Of a stretch of 64,000 bases of DNA, positions 17,045 to 28,256 are shown piece by piece. A model generated the notes under the pieces. The model had not been told where the DNA came from. It saw only the letters and a list, made by a program, of their open reading frames with translations, and did not search any database. Source of the stretch: Roseateles chitinivorans. GTDB taxonomy: Bacteria; Pseudomonadota; Gammaproteobacteria; Burkholderiales; Burkholderiaceae_C. The stretch spans positions 1 through 64,000 of the forward strand of contig NZ_PEOG01000010.1 of the NCBI RefSeq assembly GCF_002761755.1, in the 5' to 3' direction. Within the stretch, counting starts at the first letter, position 1. Every line of letters begins with the position of its first letter. Position numbers and translations under genes: made by a program.

Positions 17045-18475
17045 TCAGGCGACCCGGCAGACCTTCAGCATGTTGGTGCCGCCCGGGTAGCCCATCGGCT
17101 CGCCGCAGGTGATGGCATAGGTGTCGCCCGGCATCAGCACGCCGCGCTCGATCAGCAGGTCCTCGGCAGCCTTCAACGCCTGGTCGCGATCGCTGAAGTT
17201 GGGCATCAGCAGCGGCGTCACATTGCGGTACAGCGCCATCTTGCGCTGCGTCAGCACCTGCGAGGTCAGGGCGAAGATCGGCACGTGGATGCGGTGACGG
17301 CTCATCCACAGCGCGGTGGATCCCGACTCGGTCAGCGCGACGATCGCCTTGCAGCCCAGGTGGTGGGCGGTGAACAGCGCGCCCATCGCGATCGACTGGT
17401 CGATGCGGCCGAACTGGCGGTTGGCGAAGTCGGTGTCCAGCGTCACGAACTCGGCGTTCTCCGCCTCCCGCGCGATCACGGCCATCTGCTGGATGGTCTC
17501 GACCGGGAAGCGGCCGGCGGCGGTCTCGGCCGAGAGCATCACCGCGTCGGTGCCGTCCAGCACCGCATTGGCCACGTCGGACACCTCCGCGCGGGTGGGC
17601 ACCGGGTTGACGATCATCGACTCCATCATCTGCGTCGCAGTGATGCAGACCTTGTCGAGCTCCAGCGCCATCTTGATCATGCGCTTCTGCAGCGCGGGCA
17701 CCGCCGCGTTGCCCACTTCCACGGCCAGGTCGCCGCGCGCGACCATGATGCCGTCCGAGGCCTTCAGGATCGTCTCCAGGTGCGGGATCGCCTCGTAGCG
17801 CTCGATCTTGGCGATCATCCCCGGCTTGTGCCGATAGGGCTCGCCGGCGACGTTGGCCAGCTGGCGGGCCATCTCCATGTCGGTGGCGTTCTTGGGGAAG
17901 CTCACCGCCAGGTACTCGCACTGGAAGGACATCGCGGTCTTGATGTCCTCCATGTCCTTGCCGGTCAGTGCCGGCGCGGTCAGGCCGCCGCCCTGCTTGT
18001 TGATGCCCTTGTTGTTGGACAGCTCGCCGCCCTGCTTGACGATCGTGTGCACCTGCGAGCCGCGCACCGCCTCGACCGTCAGCACCAGCAGGCCGTCGTT
18101 GAGCAGCAGCGTGTCGCCGGGCTTCACGTCGCGGGGCAGTTCCTTGTAGTCCAGGCCCACGACCATCTCGTTGCCGGGCTCGGTGCGGTCGGCGTCCAGC
18201 ACGAAGGGCGTGCCGTTCACCAGCTCGATCTTGCCGTTCTCGAACTTGCCGACGCGGATCTTGGGGCCCTGCAGGTCGGCCATGATGGCCACCTGTTTGC
18301 CGGCACGGGCTGCGGCCTCGCGGACCATGCGGGCCCGGTCGATGTGGTCCTGCGCCTTGCCGTGCGAGAAGTTCAACCGCACCACGTCGACGCCGGCCTG
18401 GATCATCTGCTCCAGCACCTCCGGCGACGAAGAAGCGGGACCGAGGGTGGCGACGATCTTGGTGGCACGGGACAT
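17045..18475 (-). CDS. pyk: Pyruvate kinase
   Basis: 476 residues. It transfers phosphate from phosphoenolpyruvate to ADP, the last step of glycolysis. Motifs: TKIVATLGPASSSPEVLEQMIQAG at the start, RLNFSHGKA with substrate Arg/Asn, IMADLQGPKIRVG, the signature region ..VEVGNAAVPALQKRMIKMAL preceded by IMVARGDLAVE, and the regulatory C-domain ending with TYAITCGEPMGYPGGTN. Similar in length to PykA-type enzymes. The promoter is visible upstream: CATAAT on the minus strand (18517-18512), followed at once by a HexR-like palindrome. It lies 118 bp downstream of maeB on the same strand. Confidence 0.97.
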   Translation of the reverse strand: MSRATKIVATLGPASSSPEVLEQMIQAGVDVVRLNFSHGKAQDHIDRARMVREAAARAGKQVAIMADLQGPKIRVGKFENGKIELVNGTPFVLDADRTEPGNEMVVGLDYKELPRDVKPGDTLLLNDGLLVLTVEAVRGSQVHTIVKQGGELSNNKGINKQGGGLTAPALTGKDMEDIKTAMSFQCEYLAVSFPKNATDMEMARQLANVAGEPYRHKPGMIAKIERYEAIPHLETILKASDGIMVARGDLAVEVGNAAVPALQKRMIKMALELDKVCITATQMMESMIVNPVPTRAEVSDVANAVLDGTDAVMLSAETAAGRFPVETIQQMAVIAREAENAEFVTLDTDFANRQFGRIDQSIAMGALFTAHHLGCKAIVALTESGSTALWMSRHRIHVPIFALTSQVLTQRKMALYRNVTPLLMPNFSDRDQALKAAEDLLIERGVLMPGDTYAITCGEPMGYPGGTNMLKVCRVA

Positions 18476-18489
18476 GACTTGTCTCTGTC

Positions 18490-18504
18490 TGAAATTTAGT
18501 TACA
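18490..18504 (-). promoter_or_regulatory. HexR-like palindrome at the pyk promoter
   Basis: The plus-strand sequence TGAAATTTAGTTACA is an imperfect palindrome with two differences from TGTAATTTAATTACA, the kind of site bound by the RpiR-type regulator HexR. It begins about 8 bp after the CATAAT -10 box, so it would sit at +1 to +15 of the pyk transcript. A second copy of its AGTTACAG half lies 53 bp upstream (18550-18557 on the plus strand). The regulator is not in the window, so HexR is inferred from site shape. Confidence 0.5.
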
Positions 18505-18593
18505 GCCGCCGATTATGAGGGGCTCGCGGGCCCCCGGCGCAGTTTCCGGGAGTTACAGCGAAGTTTCCAACGCCGCGACTCCCGGTGGGCCGA

Positions 18594-20912
<2,319 letters not shown>

Positions 20913-21249
20913 GCAAATCTCCGTCGCGATGAAGGGGCCCGGCGCCTTTCCCGGCGTGGCGATCGCGGCGACGAACCGGTGCCGTAATCGCCCGGTAACA
21001 GGGCCCGGGGGGCGCAAAGCTTAATCCTCCGGGTCGCGCGGCGCGATGAATTCAGCTTTAACTGCCATGCAAAGATGGCAATCGCTCATGCGCGCAATGA
21101 CGGTCCGCATCGGGATTTGCCCTCAAGTCCGGGCGTTCGCCCGGGAACCGTGCCCAATTGCGCTTCGCCGCGCCCGGCTCGCCGCGTGCGAGGAACGCGC
21201 TCACTAGAATGCGCGCCGCCCGTCGATCCACCCACCCGAGCCCGTTGCC
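20913..21249 (+). other. 337-bp divergent intergenic region maeB / PstS-like gene
   Basis: No credible coding sequence. From left to right: the maeB leader, the GTTAC element (20980-21001), an AT-richer stretch with GATTAAGCTTTGC on the minus strand (about 21016-21028, a possible maeB -10), a perfect 7-bp inverted repeat CCGGGCG/CGCCCGG around two T's (21129-21144), and TAGAAT on the plus strand near 21206 that could be the -10 of the PstS-like gene. Confidence 0.45.
20980..21001 (-). promoter_or_regulatory. GTTAC direct-repeat element upstream of maeB
   Basis: On the minus strand it contains GTTACCGGGCGATTACGG, GTTAC and ATTAC units 11 bp apart, and matches the fba element (14926-14947) at 18 of 22 positions. 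It lies downstream of a possible -10 box, again in a repressor-like position. Confidence 0.45.
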
Positions 21250-22365
21250 GTGCCTGACGCCGTGTCCTCCGTCCCCTCCTCCTTCCCTGTCGCCGTCCCT
21301 CGCCGCCGCGCGCTGCTCCGGCTGACCGCCTGCCTGCCCGCTGCCCTGGGCGTCGGTGCCCTGCGCGATGTGCTCGCCCAGCCCACCGCGATCACCGGCG
21401 CCGGCGCCTCCTTCCCGTCGCTGGTCTATGCCCGCTGGGCCGCCGCCTACGAGCAGGCCAGGGGGCAGGTCGTGCGCTACAAGCCCACCGGCTCCGGTGA
21501 CGGTCTCAAGCAGATCACCGCGCGCGGTGTGGGCTTCGGCGGCAGCGACTCGCCGCTGGCCGCGGACGAGCTCGGCAAGCGCCGGCTGGTCCAGATCCCG
21601 ATGCTGGTCGGCGGCATCGTGCCGGTGGTGAACCTGCCGGGCGTGCCGGAAGGCCGCCTGCAACTCAGCGGCGAGTTGCTCGCCGAGCTGATGCTGGGCC
21701 GCGTCGCGAAGTGGAACGATGGCCGCATCGCCGCGCTGAATCCGGGCCTGGCCCTCCCGGCGCTGCCGGTGCGGCGCATCGTGCGGGCCGACAAGTCCGG
21801 CACGACGGAGGGCTTCACCCGCTACCTGGCCGCCGTCTCGCCGGCGTTCGCGCAGGACCTCGGCATCCAGGCGCAGCCGAAATGGCCGGGCGAGGTCGAG
21901 GCCGCGGAAGGCAATGACGGCATGGTCAAGGCCCTCAAGGCGGCCACCGGCACCATCGCATACGTCAGCTACGACCGGGTGCAGCGCGACAAGCTCCAGG
22001 CGGTGAGGCTGCGCAATGCCGCGGGCCAGTGGGTGAGCGCGGGCGAAACCGGCTTCAGGTCGGCGATCGCCAACAGCGAGCTCTCGCGCAAGGGCGACGA
22101 CCTGGCCTCGCTGATGAACCGCGACGGCGCCGACAGCTGGCCGATCACGATGACCAGCTTCGTGCTGATCGACGCGACGCCCGCGCGCGGCGCGGATGCG
22201 ACGCCGGTGATGAGCTTCCTCTACTGGTGCTTCATGCACGGCGACGACCTGACCCGCGGCACCGGCTTCGCGCCGCTGCCAGTGGCGCTGCAGTCCAAGC
22301 TGGCCGCGCGCTTCGCGGCGGTCAAGCCGCTCGATGGCAAGCTGCCTTCTTACTTGGGACTCTGA
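21250..22365 (+). CDS. PstS-like phosphate-binding periplasmic protein
   Basis: 371 residues from a GTG start. After a signal with a twin-arginine look (RRRALLRLTACLPAALG, cleavage near VLAQP), the mature protein opens with ITGAGASFPSLVYARW, the PstS signature. It continues with YKPTGSGDGLKQI, FGGSDSPL and VRADKSGTTEGFTRYL, which carry the phosphate-contacting Ser, Asp, Arg and Thr residues. No pstCAB or phoU lies in the window, so it is an orphan binding protein or a stand-alone phosphate scavenger. It diverges from maeB. A TAGAAT box about 40 bp upstream may be its -10. An ATG start further in would cut the signal. Confidence 0.85.
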   Translation: MPDAVSSVPSSFPVAVPRRRALLRLTACLPAALGVGALRDVLAQPTAITGAGASFPSLVYARWAAAYEQARGQVVRYKPTGSGDGLKQITARGVGFGGSDSPLAADELGKRRLVQIPMLVGGIVPVVNLPGVPEGRLQLSGELLAELMLGRVAKWNDGRIAALNPGLALPALPVRRIVRADKSGTTEGFTRYLAAVSPAFAQDLGIQAQPKWPGEVEAAEGNDGMVKALKAATGTIAYVSYDRVQRDKLQAVRLRNAAGQWVSAGETGFRSAIANSELSRKGDDLASLMNRDGADSWPITMTSFVLIDATPARGADATPVMSFLYWCFMHGDDLTRGTGFAPLPVALQSKLAARFAAVKPLDGKLPSYLGL

Positions 22366-22386
22366 GGCATTCGAGCGGGAGGGCCC

Positions 22387-24045
22387 TCACCCCTTCAGGC
22401 GGGGCGTCGCGTCGACGCGCGCCTGCAACTCCGGCGGCAGTCCCTCGGTCAGGTAGCTGAGGCGCGCGCCCCACTCCCGACCCGCGGGCCACAGCAGGTC
22501 CGCCGTCGACTGGACCTGGTCCAGCACATCGTCCTCGGTCAGATGGTGCTCGCGCAGGCCGACCGGGTCGATGCGCATCACCAGGCACAGCATCGCGCCA
22601 CCGCCATCCGCCTCGGGCAGTGTCGCGTCGAAGGCCCAGGCCTGGCCGATCAGCGGGTTTGCCGCCAGCGCCTGAGCCAGGGCGTCCCGTTGCCAGGGCG
22701 TCAGCGTGTGTGGCCGCACCCGCCCGTGCTGCAGGGCCTCCCCCGCGGCCGATAGCCGCCGCTGGCGACGACGGCGCGACGCCTCTTCGCGCCGGGGCGC
22801 CGCCATCGCGGGCGCCGGCCATTGGGCCGGGTCTGTACCGGCCAGCGCCGCGTGTCCCATCGCCCAGCGCAGCCGTCGCGATTCCCCGGCCCACGGTGAA
22901 TGTTCGCGGCACACCGCCTGCCAGGCAGCGGAGCTCATCCAGTGCGCCGCGGCGCAATCCTCGAAGCGGGCGGGTGTCAGCGTCAGCTGTGATGCATCGC
23001 AGCCCAATGCCTCGAGCCGAGCCGCGTGCGGCGGATGGCTGCCACGCGGCTGGCGATGGCGCAACAGCGCCTCGCGCTCGGCCTCGGTCACCGGCGATTG
23101 CGCCAGCAGGCGCGGCGTCCATTCGACCCAGTCGGCCGGCGGCTCGGCGTCCAGCGCCAAGCGCTCGCGCACCATCGCCGCCAGCGACTCCTCCTGACGC
23201 TGCGATGCCCGCTCGATCAGCAGCAGCGCGCGGCCAAGGGCCGCTGGCGACGCGTATCGCGCGGCCTGAGCGTCGGCCTCGAATTCGCAGCGACGCGAGT
23301 GGGCCTCACTGGCGCGTCGAAACCATGGCAGGAACATCGCGGCGAAGTTGCGGCCCGCGCGCTCCCACGGCGAGGTGCTCTCGACGTCGTCGTGTCCGCC
23401 CAGCCGTTCTGCGCGTGCCCAGTTCATCCAGGCGGCACGCGTGCGGTAGATCCAGTGTCCGAGCCGGCCGTGACGCCGCGAGAAGTGGCCCAGCTCATGC
23501 GCGATGACGGCCTCGGCCGCATCGGTGTCCAGCAGCCGCAGCAGCGGCAGGCCCAGCACGAGCACGCGCCGAGTCGGCCGCAGCGACAGGCCTCGATGAC
23601 GTTCGAAGGCGCCGGCGTTGATCGAGTTGTCCAGCGCGATCTCATGAACGCGCGGCGCCTGCAGGGCGTCGGCCAGGGCGTCCACCTTCGCGTAGAGCGC
23701 CGGCGCCTGATCGCGCGGGAGCGTCTTCAGCGCGCTCCGCCAATCCGGCTGGACCAGCCAGGCCAGGATCAGGAAACCCAGGCCGCCCCAGACCAGTACC
23801 GTGGTGTTGGCGCCATAGAAGAAGATCGGGAAGGCCATCACCACCGCGCAGGGCAGCAGCAGCATCAGCTGGAAGAAGGCGGCGGCGGCCAAGGCGGCCA
23901 TCGCCAGCAACCATCGCGGTGGCGCGTGATCGTCCGGGATCCCTGCGTCCGCCAGCGCGGACGACCGCAGGTCCACCTCCTTGGCCCCCATCCCCTCCGC
24001 CTGGTTCGCATGCAGATCCGACTGCGCTCGGGCCTTGGTATCCAT
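22387..24045 (-). CDS. Membrane-anchored M48-family metallopeptidase
   Basis: 552 residues. The start at 24045 is supported by GGGAGG just upstream; the frame stays open further 5' but that part overlaps pgk and is noise. Two hydrophobic segments (about 45-75 and 82-98) precede the protease domain with HELGH at 183-187 and a third ligand in CEFEAD near 255. The tail of ~300 residues is Arg/Ala-rich and of unknown function. Similar in plan to the M48 gene at 7255-9141, and both differ from HtpX in having the long C-terminal region. It lies 155 bp behind pgk, with a terminator between, and converges on the PstS-like gene. Confidence 0.8.
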   Translation of the reverse strand: MDTKARAQSDLHANQAEGMGAKEVDLRSSALADAGIPDDHAPPRWLLAMAALAAAAFFQLMLLLPCAVVMAFPIFFYGANTTVLVWGGLGFLILAWLVQPDWRSALKTLPRDQAPALYAKVDALADALQAPRVHEIALDNSINAGAFERHRGLSLRPTRRVLVLGLPLLRLLDTDAAEAVIAHELGHFSRRHGRLGHWIYRTRAAWMNWARAERLGGHDDVESTSPWERAGRNFAAMFLPWFRRASEAHSRRCEFEADAQAARYASPAALGRALLLIERASQRQEESLAAMVRERLALDAEPPADWVEWTPRLLAQSPVTEAEREALLRHRQPRGSHPPHAARLEALGCDASQLTLTPARFEDCAAAHWMSSAAWQAVCREHSPWAGESRRLRWAMGHAALAGTDPAQWPAPAMAAPRREEASRRRRQRRLSAAGEALQHGRVRPHTLTPWQRDALAQALAANPLIGQAWAFDATLPEADGGGAMLCLVMRIDPVGLREHHLTEDDVLDQVQSTADLLWPAGREWGARLSYLTEGLPPELQARVDATPRLKG

Positions 24046-24133
24046 CCGTCCTCCCTGCCGCCGCGGCGCACTCCGGGCCGTCGGCCTGTCCTCATCGTGC
24101 GACCGCTGCGCGGCGATCGCTCCATCGATATGC

Positions 24134-24156
24134 AAAGGGGCGCCGAAGCGCCCCTT
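24134..24156 (-). terminator. Terminator-like hairpin after pgk
   Basis: A perfect 9-bp stem AAGGGGCGC/GCGCCCCTT with a CGAA loop. On the minus strand TTTGCAT follows. Rho-independent terminator for pgk with a short U-tract. Confidence 0.6.
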
Positions 24157-24200
24157 GCGTCGCGCGGCGGCCGTCGCCGCCACTCCTCGCCTCGTCGCGC

Positions 24201-25394
24201 TCAGCCCTGCGCGCGCTTGGCCAGGATCTCGAACGCCGGCAGGGTCTTGCCTTCCAGCACTTCCAGGAAGGCGCCGCCGCCGGTGGAGATGTAGCCCACG
24301 TCCTGCTCGATGCCGTACTTGGCGATCGCCGCCAGCGTGTCGCCACCGCCGGCGATCGAGAACGCCTCCGACGCAGCGATCGCGCGGGCGATGGTCTCGG
24401 TGCCGTGCGCGAAGGCGTCGAACTCGAACACGCCCACCGGGCCGTTCCAGACGATCGTGCCGGCCGCCTTCAGCTGCTCGGCCAGCAGGGCCGCGGTCTG
24501 CGGGCCGATGTCCAGGATCAGATCGTCGTCGGCCACCTCGTCGGCCGCCTTCACCGTCGCCGGCGCATCGGCCGCGAAGGTCTTGGCAGTCACCACGTCC
24601 ACCGGGATCGGCACCGCGGCGCCGCGTGCCTTCATCGACTCGATCACCGCTTTGGCTTCGCCCAGCAGGTCCGGCTCGGCCAGCGACTTGCCGATCTTCA
24701 GGCCGGCCGCCAGCATGAAGGTGTTGGCGATGCCACCGCCGACGATCAGGCCGTCGACATTCTTCGACAGCGACTGCAGGATCGTCAGCTTGGTCGACAC
24801 CTTGGAGCCCGCCACGATCGCCACCAGCGGGCGCTTGGGCTCGGCCAGCGCCTTGCTGATGGCATCGATCTCGGCGGCCAGCAGCGGACCGGCGCAGGCC
24901 ACCTTCGCGAACTGGGCGATGCCGTAGGTCGAGGCCTCGGCCCGGTGCGCGGTGCCGAAGGCGTCGTGGACGAAGATGTCGCACAGCGCGGCCATCTTCT
25001 TCGCGAGCTCCTCGCTGTTCTTCTTCTCGCCCTTGTTGACGCGGCAGTTCTCGAGTAGCACCACCTGGCCCGGCTTCACCTCGACGCCGTCGACCCAGTT
25101 CGCCACCAGCGGCACGTCGCGGCCCAGCAGCTCGCCCATGCGCCGGGCCACCGGGGCGAGCGAGTCCTCGGGCTTGAACTCGCCTTCGGTCGGGCGACCC
25201 AGGTGCGAGGTCACCATCACCGCGGCGCCGGCCTTCAGCGCCATCTCGATCGCGGGAATCGAGGCCCGGACGCGGGTGTCCTCGGTGATCTGGCCAGCAT
25301 CGTTGAGCGGCACGTTCAGGTCGGCGCGGATGAACACGCGCTGGTCGGCCACCTTGCCGGCGGCGATCAGATCGGCGAATCGCAGGACGTTCAT
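24201..25394 (-). CDS. pgk: Phosphoglycerate kinase
   Basis: 397 residues, the usual PGK length. It makes ATP from 1,3-bisphosphoglycerate in glycolysis. Motifs: [14 protein letters not shown] with substrate Arg/Asp/Asn, [22 protein letters not shown], the ATP-side [28 protein letters not shown], and the C-terminal [12 protein letters not shown]. Single gene here, not next to gap or fba. A lone CCGTAACC element, related to the core at fba, maeB and pyk, lies about 110 bp upstream (25502-25509); the link is weak. Confidence 0.97.
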   Translation of the reverse strand: MNVLRFADLIAAGKVADQRVFIRADLNVPLNDAGQITEDTRVRASIPAIEMALKAGAAVMVTSHLGRPTEGEFKPEDSLAPVARRMGELLGRDVPLVANWVDGVEVKPGQVVLLENCRVNKGEKKNSEELAKKMAALCDIFVHDAFGTAHRAEASTYGIAQFAKVACAGPLLAAEIDAISKALAEPKRPLVAIVAGSKVSTKLTILQSLSKNVDGLIVGGGIANTFMLAAGLKIGKSLAEPDLLGEAKAVIESMKARGAAVPIPVDVVTAKTFAADAPATVKAADEVADDDLILDIGPQTAALLAEQLKAAGTIVWNGPVGVFEFDAFAHGTETIARAIAASEAFSIAGGGDTLAAIAKYGIEQDVGYISTGGGAFLEVLEGKTLPAFEILAKRAQG

Positions 25395-25550
25395 GGGCTT
25401 GAGCTTCGAGTAGTTGGAAAGCGGTGGTCCGGGCGCGGCGATCGGGCCCGGCGAATCGGGGCGCAGCTTACCAGCCGGCCGGGCGCGGCCCTGTCCGGGA
25501 TGGTTACGGAACGCCGCTGGAACCGGCGTCAGGACGGCCCCGGCGGGGGC

Positions 25551-25880
25551 CTACCAGCCCAGGCCGACGCGCAGCGCCAGCATGACCGCCGTGCCGCTGA
25601 CGATGGTGCCGAGGATGCCGCGCCGCCAGAAGAAATAGGCGGTGCCGACGGCCGTCGCATACAGCCGGGCGTCCTTCCAGGTGTGGATCAGCTCGCCCTG
25701 CGTCATGACGATCTCCGGCACGATCACCGCCGCCAGCGCGGCCAGCGGCGCGTAGCGAAGGCCGTCGCGCACCCACTGCGGCAGCGGGATCTCGCGCTCG
25801 GGGATCATGAAGAAGCTGCGCGTGATCACGGTGATCGCCGCCATGCCGAGGATGCCCAGCACCGCTTCCCACACGCTCAT
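25551..25880 (-). CDS. azlD: AzlD-family small subunit of a branched-chain amino acid exporter
   Basis: 109 residues with about three to four hydrophobic segments (LGILGMAAITVITRSFF, APLAALAAVIVPEIV, the C-terminal VSGTAVMLALRVGLGW). It is the small membrane partner of AzlC. The start overlaps the stop of azlC by four bases (ATGA on the minus strand), fitting the two-gene azlCD unit that exports leucine-type amino acids or analogues in other bacteria. Confidence 0.82.
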   Translation of the reverse strand: MSVWEAVLGILGMAAITVITRSFFMIPEREIPLPQWVRDGLRYAPLAALAAVIVPEIVMTQGELIHTWKDARLYATAVGTAYFFWRRGILGTIVSGTAVMLALRVGLGW

Positions 25881-26638
25881 GCGGACCTCCCGCCGGCGGC
25901 CGGGGTCGAGGGTGGCAGCCACTTCTCCATCAGCAGGCCGACGGCCACCGCCGCGGCGATCGCCACCAGGATGTTGAGCCGCAGCGGCAGGCCGTAAGCG
26001 GCCACGGCCGCGCAGCCGGCCACCGCGCCGGAGACCCAGGTGTTGCGGTCCTTGAGCAGCGAGTAGCTCAGGCCCAGCAGCGCCAGCACACCGGCGAAGC
26101 CCAGGCCCCAGGTCGTCGGGATGGTGTCGGCCAGCAGGATGCCGGCGATGGCCGGCACCTGCCAGGCCACCCAGTTGGTCGCGACGCCGCCCCAGAAGTA
26201 CGGCAGCTGGTTCGCCGGGTCGGGCTTCAGGTCCGGGAAGCGCTTGAGGAAGGCGACGTAGTTCAGGTCGGCTGCGAAGTAGCCGATGAACAGACGCTGC
26301 GCCCGCGGCAGCGGCTCGAAGTACAGGCGCCACTGCGCGCTGAAGATGACGAAGCGCAGGTTCACGCAGAAGGAGGTGGCCCACAGCACCCAGAGCGGCG
26401 CGCCACTGGCCAGCAGCGGCAGCGACGCCAGCTGCGAACTGCCGGCGAAGACCACCAGGCTCATCAGCAGGGACAGCCCGACGCCCAGGCCGCTCTTGAC
26501 CATGGCCACGCCGGTCACCAGCCCCCAGGCCGAGATGCCCAGTGTGATGCCGAGCATGTCGCGCGAGCCGCGCTTGAATTCCGGGTGGCGCACCAGCGCC
26601 GCGAGTCCTTCCACCATGGCCGCGATTGTCGTCGGCAT
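25877..26638 (-). CDS. azlC: AzlC-family branched-chain amino acid permease
   Basis: 253 residues, six to eight hydrophobic segments. The family signature region is clear: GITLGISAWGLVTGVAMVKSGL, then SLLMSLVVFAGSSQLASLPLL, then CVNLRFVIFSAQWRLYF. Start chosen at MPTTIAAM (26638); an upstream in-frame ATG (26689) would add a 17-residue polar segment lying in a hairpin region. Translationally coupled to azlD. No Lrp-type regulator is adjacent. Confidence 0.85.
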   Translation of the reverse strand: MPTTIAAMVEGLAALVRHPEFKRGSRDMLGITLGISAWGLVTGVAMVKSGLGVGLSLLMSLVVFAGSSQLASLPLLASGAPLWVLWATSFCVNLRFVIFSAQWRLYFEPLPRAQRLFIGYFAADLNYVAFLKRFPDLKPDPANQLPYFWGGVATNWVAWQVPAIAGILLADTIPTTWGLGFAGVLALLGLSYSLLKDRNTWVSGAVAGCAAVAAYGLPLRLNILVAIAAAVAVGLLMEKWLPPSTPAAGGRSA

Positions 26639-26652
26639 GGTCCGGAAACGAA

Positions 26653-26685
26653 GCGCCCCTCGGCCGCTGTCGCGGCGAGGGGCGT
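26653..26685 (-). terminator. Terminator-like hairpin after the DUF2807 gene
   Basis: CGCCCCTCG and CGAGGGGCG form a long stem that continues through a CCGC/GCGG pairing with one bulge. On the minus strand it is followed by CTTCGTTTCC, a poor U-tract. It lies between the DUF2807 gene and azlC. Confidence 0.5.
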
Positions 26686-26719
26686 CCACAGAGCGCCCGG
26701 CGCAGCCGGCGCCCGGTGC

Positions 26720-27499
26720 TTACTTCAGCTTGCGGACCGAGCCCGATCCGGCATTGGACAGGCTGATCTCGGGGCTACCGACGTAGCCGACGTCGCCGGA
26801 ACCGGCGATCCGCACGTCCAGCTTGCGGGTCGGCGCCACGGTGACATCGCCGCTGCCGGAGATGCTGACCTTGGCTTCGTCGACGACCAGCTCGCGGGTC
26901 TTGACGTCGCCGCTGCCCGCCACCGACACGGACAGCGCATTGGCCTTGCCGTGGACCTGCATGTCGCCGCTGCCGGCGACGCGCAGCGTCACATGGTCGG
27001 CCTCCAGGCCCTGCACGCGCAGGTCGCCGCTGCCGGCGATGCTGGCCTCCAGGTTGCCGGTCTTCATCGGTTCGACGCGGATATCGCCGGAGCCGGCGAT
27101 CGACAGGCCGCGCAGCTGGCGCATGTCCAGCGTGATCACCGGCGAGCCCTTGGCGTTCAGGCTGTAGCCGCGCTTGGGCGAGATCTCCAGCGTGCGGCCC
27201 TTGCTGCCGTCGACGACCTTGGTCTCGATGTAGCTCAGCAGATTGCGGTCGGTCTTCACCTCGACCTTGTCGGATGCGCCCGGGCGCACGAAGACCTTGA
27301 AGTCGCCCGACAGCGCCACCGCGTCGAAGGCGCCGACGTCGCGCGCTTCGGCGGCGACGTCGCCGTTGCCCTCGATGCGCTGCGAGCTGCCGAAGCTCAG
27401 CGACCAGGCGTGGGCGGTGCCTACCGCACCGGCGGCGGCCAGGCCCAGCGCGGCGACGGCGAACAGACGGCGGGAAGCACGGAAGGACGAAGTGGTCAT
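26720..27499 (-). CDS. Exported DUF2807 (GIN-domain) protein
   Basis: 259 residues. Signal peptide RLFAVAALGLAAAGAVGTAHA, cut near residue 31. The rest is the right-handed beta-helix-like DUF2807 repeat seen as SGDFKVFV, IAGSGDIRVEP, IAGSGDLRVQG, VAGSGDMQVHG, VAGSGDVKTRE, ISGSGDVTVAP, IAGSGDVGYVG, one xxGSGDxxV turn per ~20 residues. Periplasmic or cell-envelope location expected; function unknown in the family. It lies between azlC and a small lipoprotein on the same strand and is probably its own unit. Confidence 0.82.
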   Translation of the reverse strand: MTTSSFRASRRLFAVAALGLAAAGAVGTAHAWSLSFGSSQRIEGNGDVAAEARDVGAFDAVALSGDFKVFVRPGASDKVEVKTDRNLLSYIETKVVDGSKGRTLEISPKRGYSLNAKGSPVITLDMRQLRGLSIAGSGDIRVEPMKTGNLEASIAGSGDLRVQGLEADHVTLRVAGSGDMQVHGKANALSVSVAGSGDVKTRELVVDEAKVSISGSGDVTVAPTRKLDVRIAGSGDVGYVGSPEISLSNAGSGSVRKLK

Positions 27500-27634
27500 G
27501 GGCGATCTCCTGATCTTTCGGATGATCGCATCTTCGTCGCGACGCCCCCCGCCGGCGACCGGCGCAAGACGAACTGCACCAACCGGGGGATCAGCTGCGC
27601 AGCTGTCCGATGGCCCGATCGAACCGATCCGGGC

Positions 27635-28087
27635 TCAGTGGCCACCCTTCTCGCCGGCCTTGTCCTTGTCCGAGCCTTTTTCGGAGCCTTTCTCGGCGCC
27701 CTTGTCCGCCGCCTTGTCCGAACCGCCGACCTGCCCCTTCGCGGAACGCGGCGAGGGCTCCTCCTCGTCGGCGGCGGCCGGCCGGCTGGCCTGCGGATTC
27801 GCCACCAGGGGGCGGGTGCCCTCGAGCTTGTTCTCGCGCATGTATTCGTCCATCTCGCGCCAGCCGTCGTAGACCGCGGCCTTCTGGGCCTTGGGGTTCA
27901 GGGCGTAGCAGTCCTCGATGGCGCGCAGCGCGTTGCGGCAGGCGCCGCCGATGGCCTTGCCCTCGGCCTGCTTGGCCGCCGCCACCTTGGCGGGGTCCTC
28001 GATGCCGAGCTGGTCGCAGCCGGCCAGCAGCGCGACGGCGCCGAGCAGCGCTGCCGAAGCGGTCAGGGAGCGGAGAGAGGCCTTCAT
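27635..28087 (-). CDS. Small lipoprotein with charged repeat tail
   Basis: 150 residues. The lipobox LLAGC (Cys about 24) follows a hydrophobic signal, so it is a lipid-anchored envelope protein. The centre has two Cys (GGACRNALRAIEDCYAL) that could form a disulfide. The last ~30 residues are a Lys/Gly/Glu/Asp repeat (DKGAEKGSEKGSDKDK). I do not recognise a family. It is followed by the DUF2807 gene (135-bp gap) and preceded by the terminator of htpX. Confidence 0.65.
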   Translation of the reverse strand: MKASLRSLTASAALLGAVALLAGCDQLGIEDPAKVAAAKQAEGKAIGGACRNALRAIEDCYALNPKAQKAAVYDGWREMDEYMRENKLEGTRPLVANPQASRPAAADEEEPSPRSAKGQVGGSDKAADKGAEKGSEKGSDKDKAGEKGGH

Positions 28088-28180
28088 GCTGTCCTTTATC
28101 GGCCGCCGGGACGAACGCTTGAATCAGGCAGGCCGGCGGAACGGGCCATTGTGCCGCCGCACCCGGGCTCGCCGGTCGAA

Positions 28181-28208
28181 TGAAAAACACCGCCCGGAGG
28201 CGGTGTTT
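28181..28208 (-). terminator. Rho-independent terminator after htpX
   Basis: A perfect 10-bp stem AAACACCGCC/GGCGGTGTTT with a 4-nt loop. On the minus strand it runs straight into a run of T (AAAAA on the plus strand at 28183-28187). Convincing terminator for htpX. Confidence 0.85.
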
Positions 28209-28256
28209 CGTCGGCACCGGTGCGCCGGGTCGTCCGGCCGGACGCTGACCCGGTAG

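Noticed and set aside
24046-24984. The M48 frame at 22387 continues upstream over pgk for 313 codons
   Set aside because: The extension is the antisense-frame shadow of pgk; the M48 domain layout and the GGGAGG ribosome binding site put the start at 24045.
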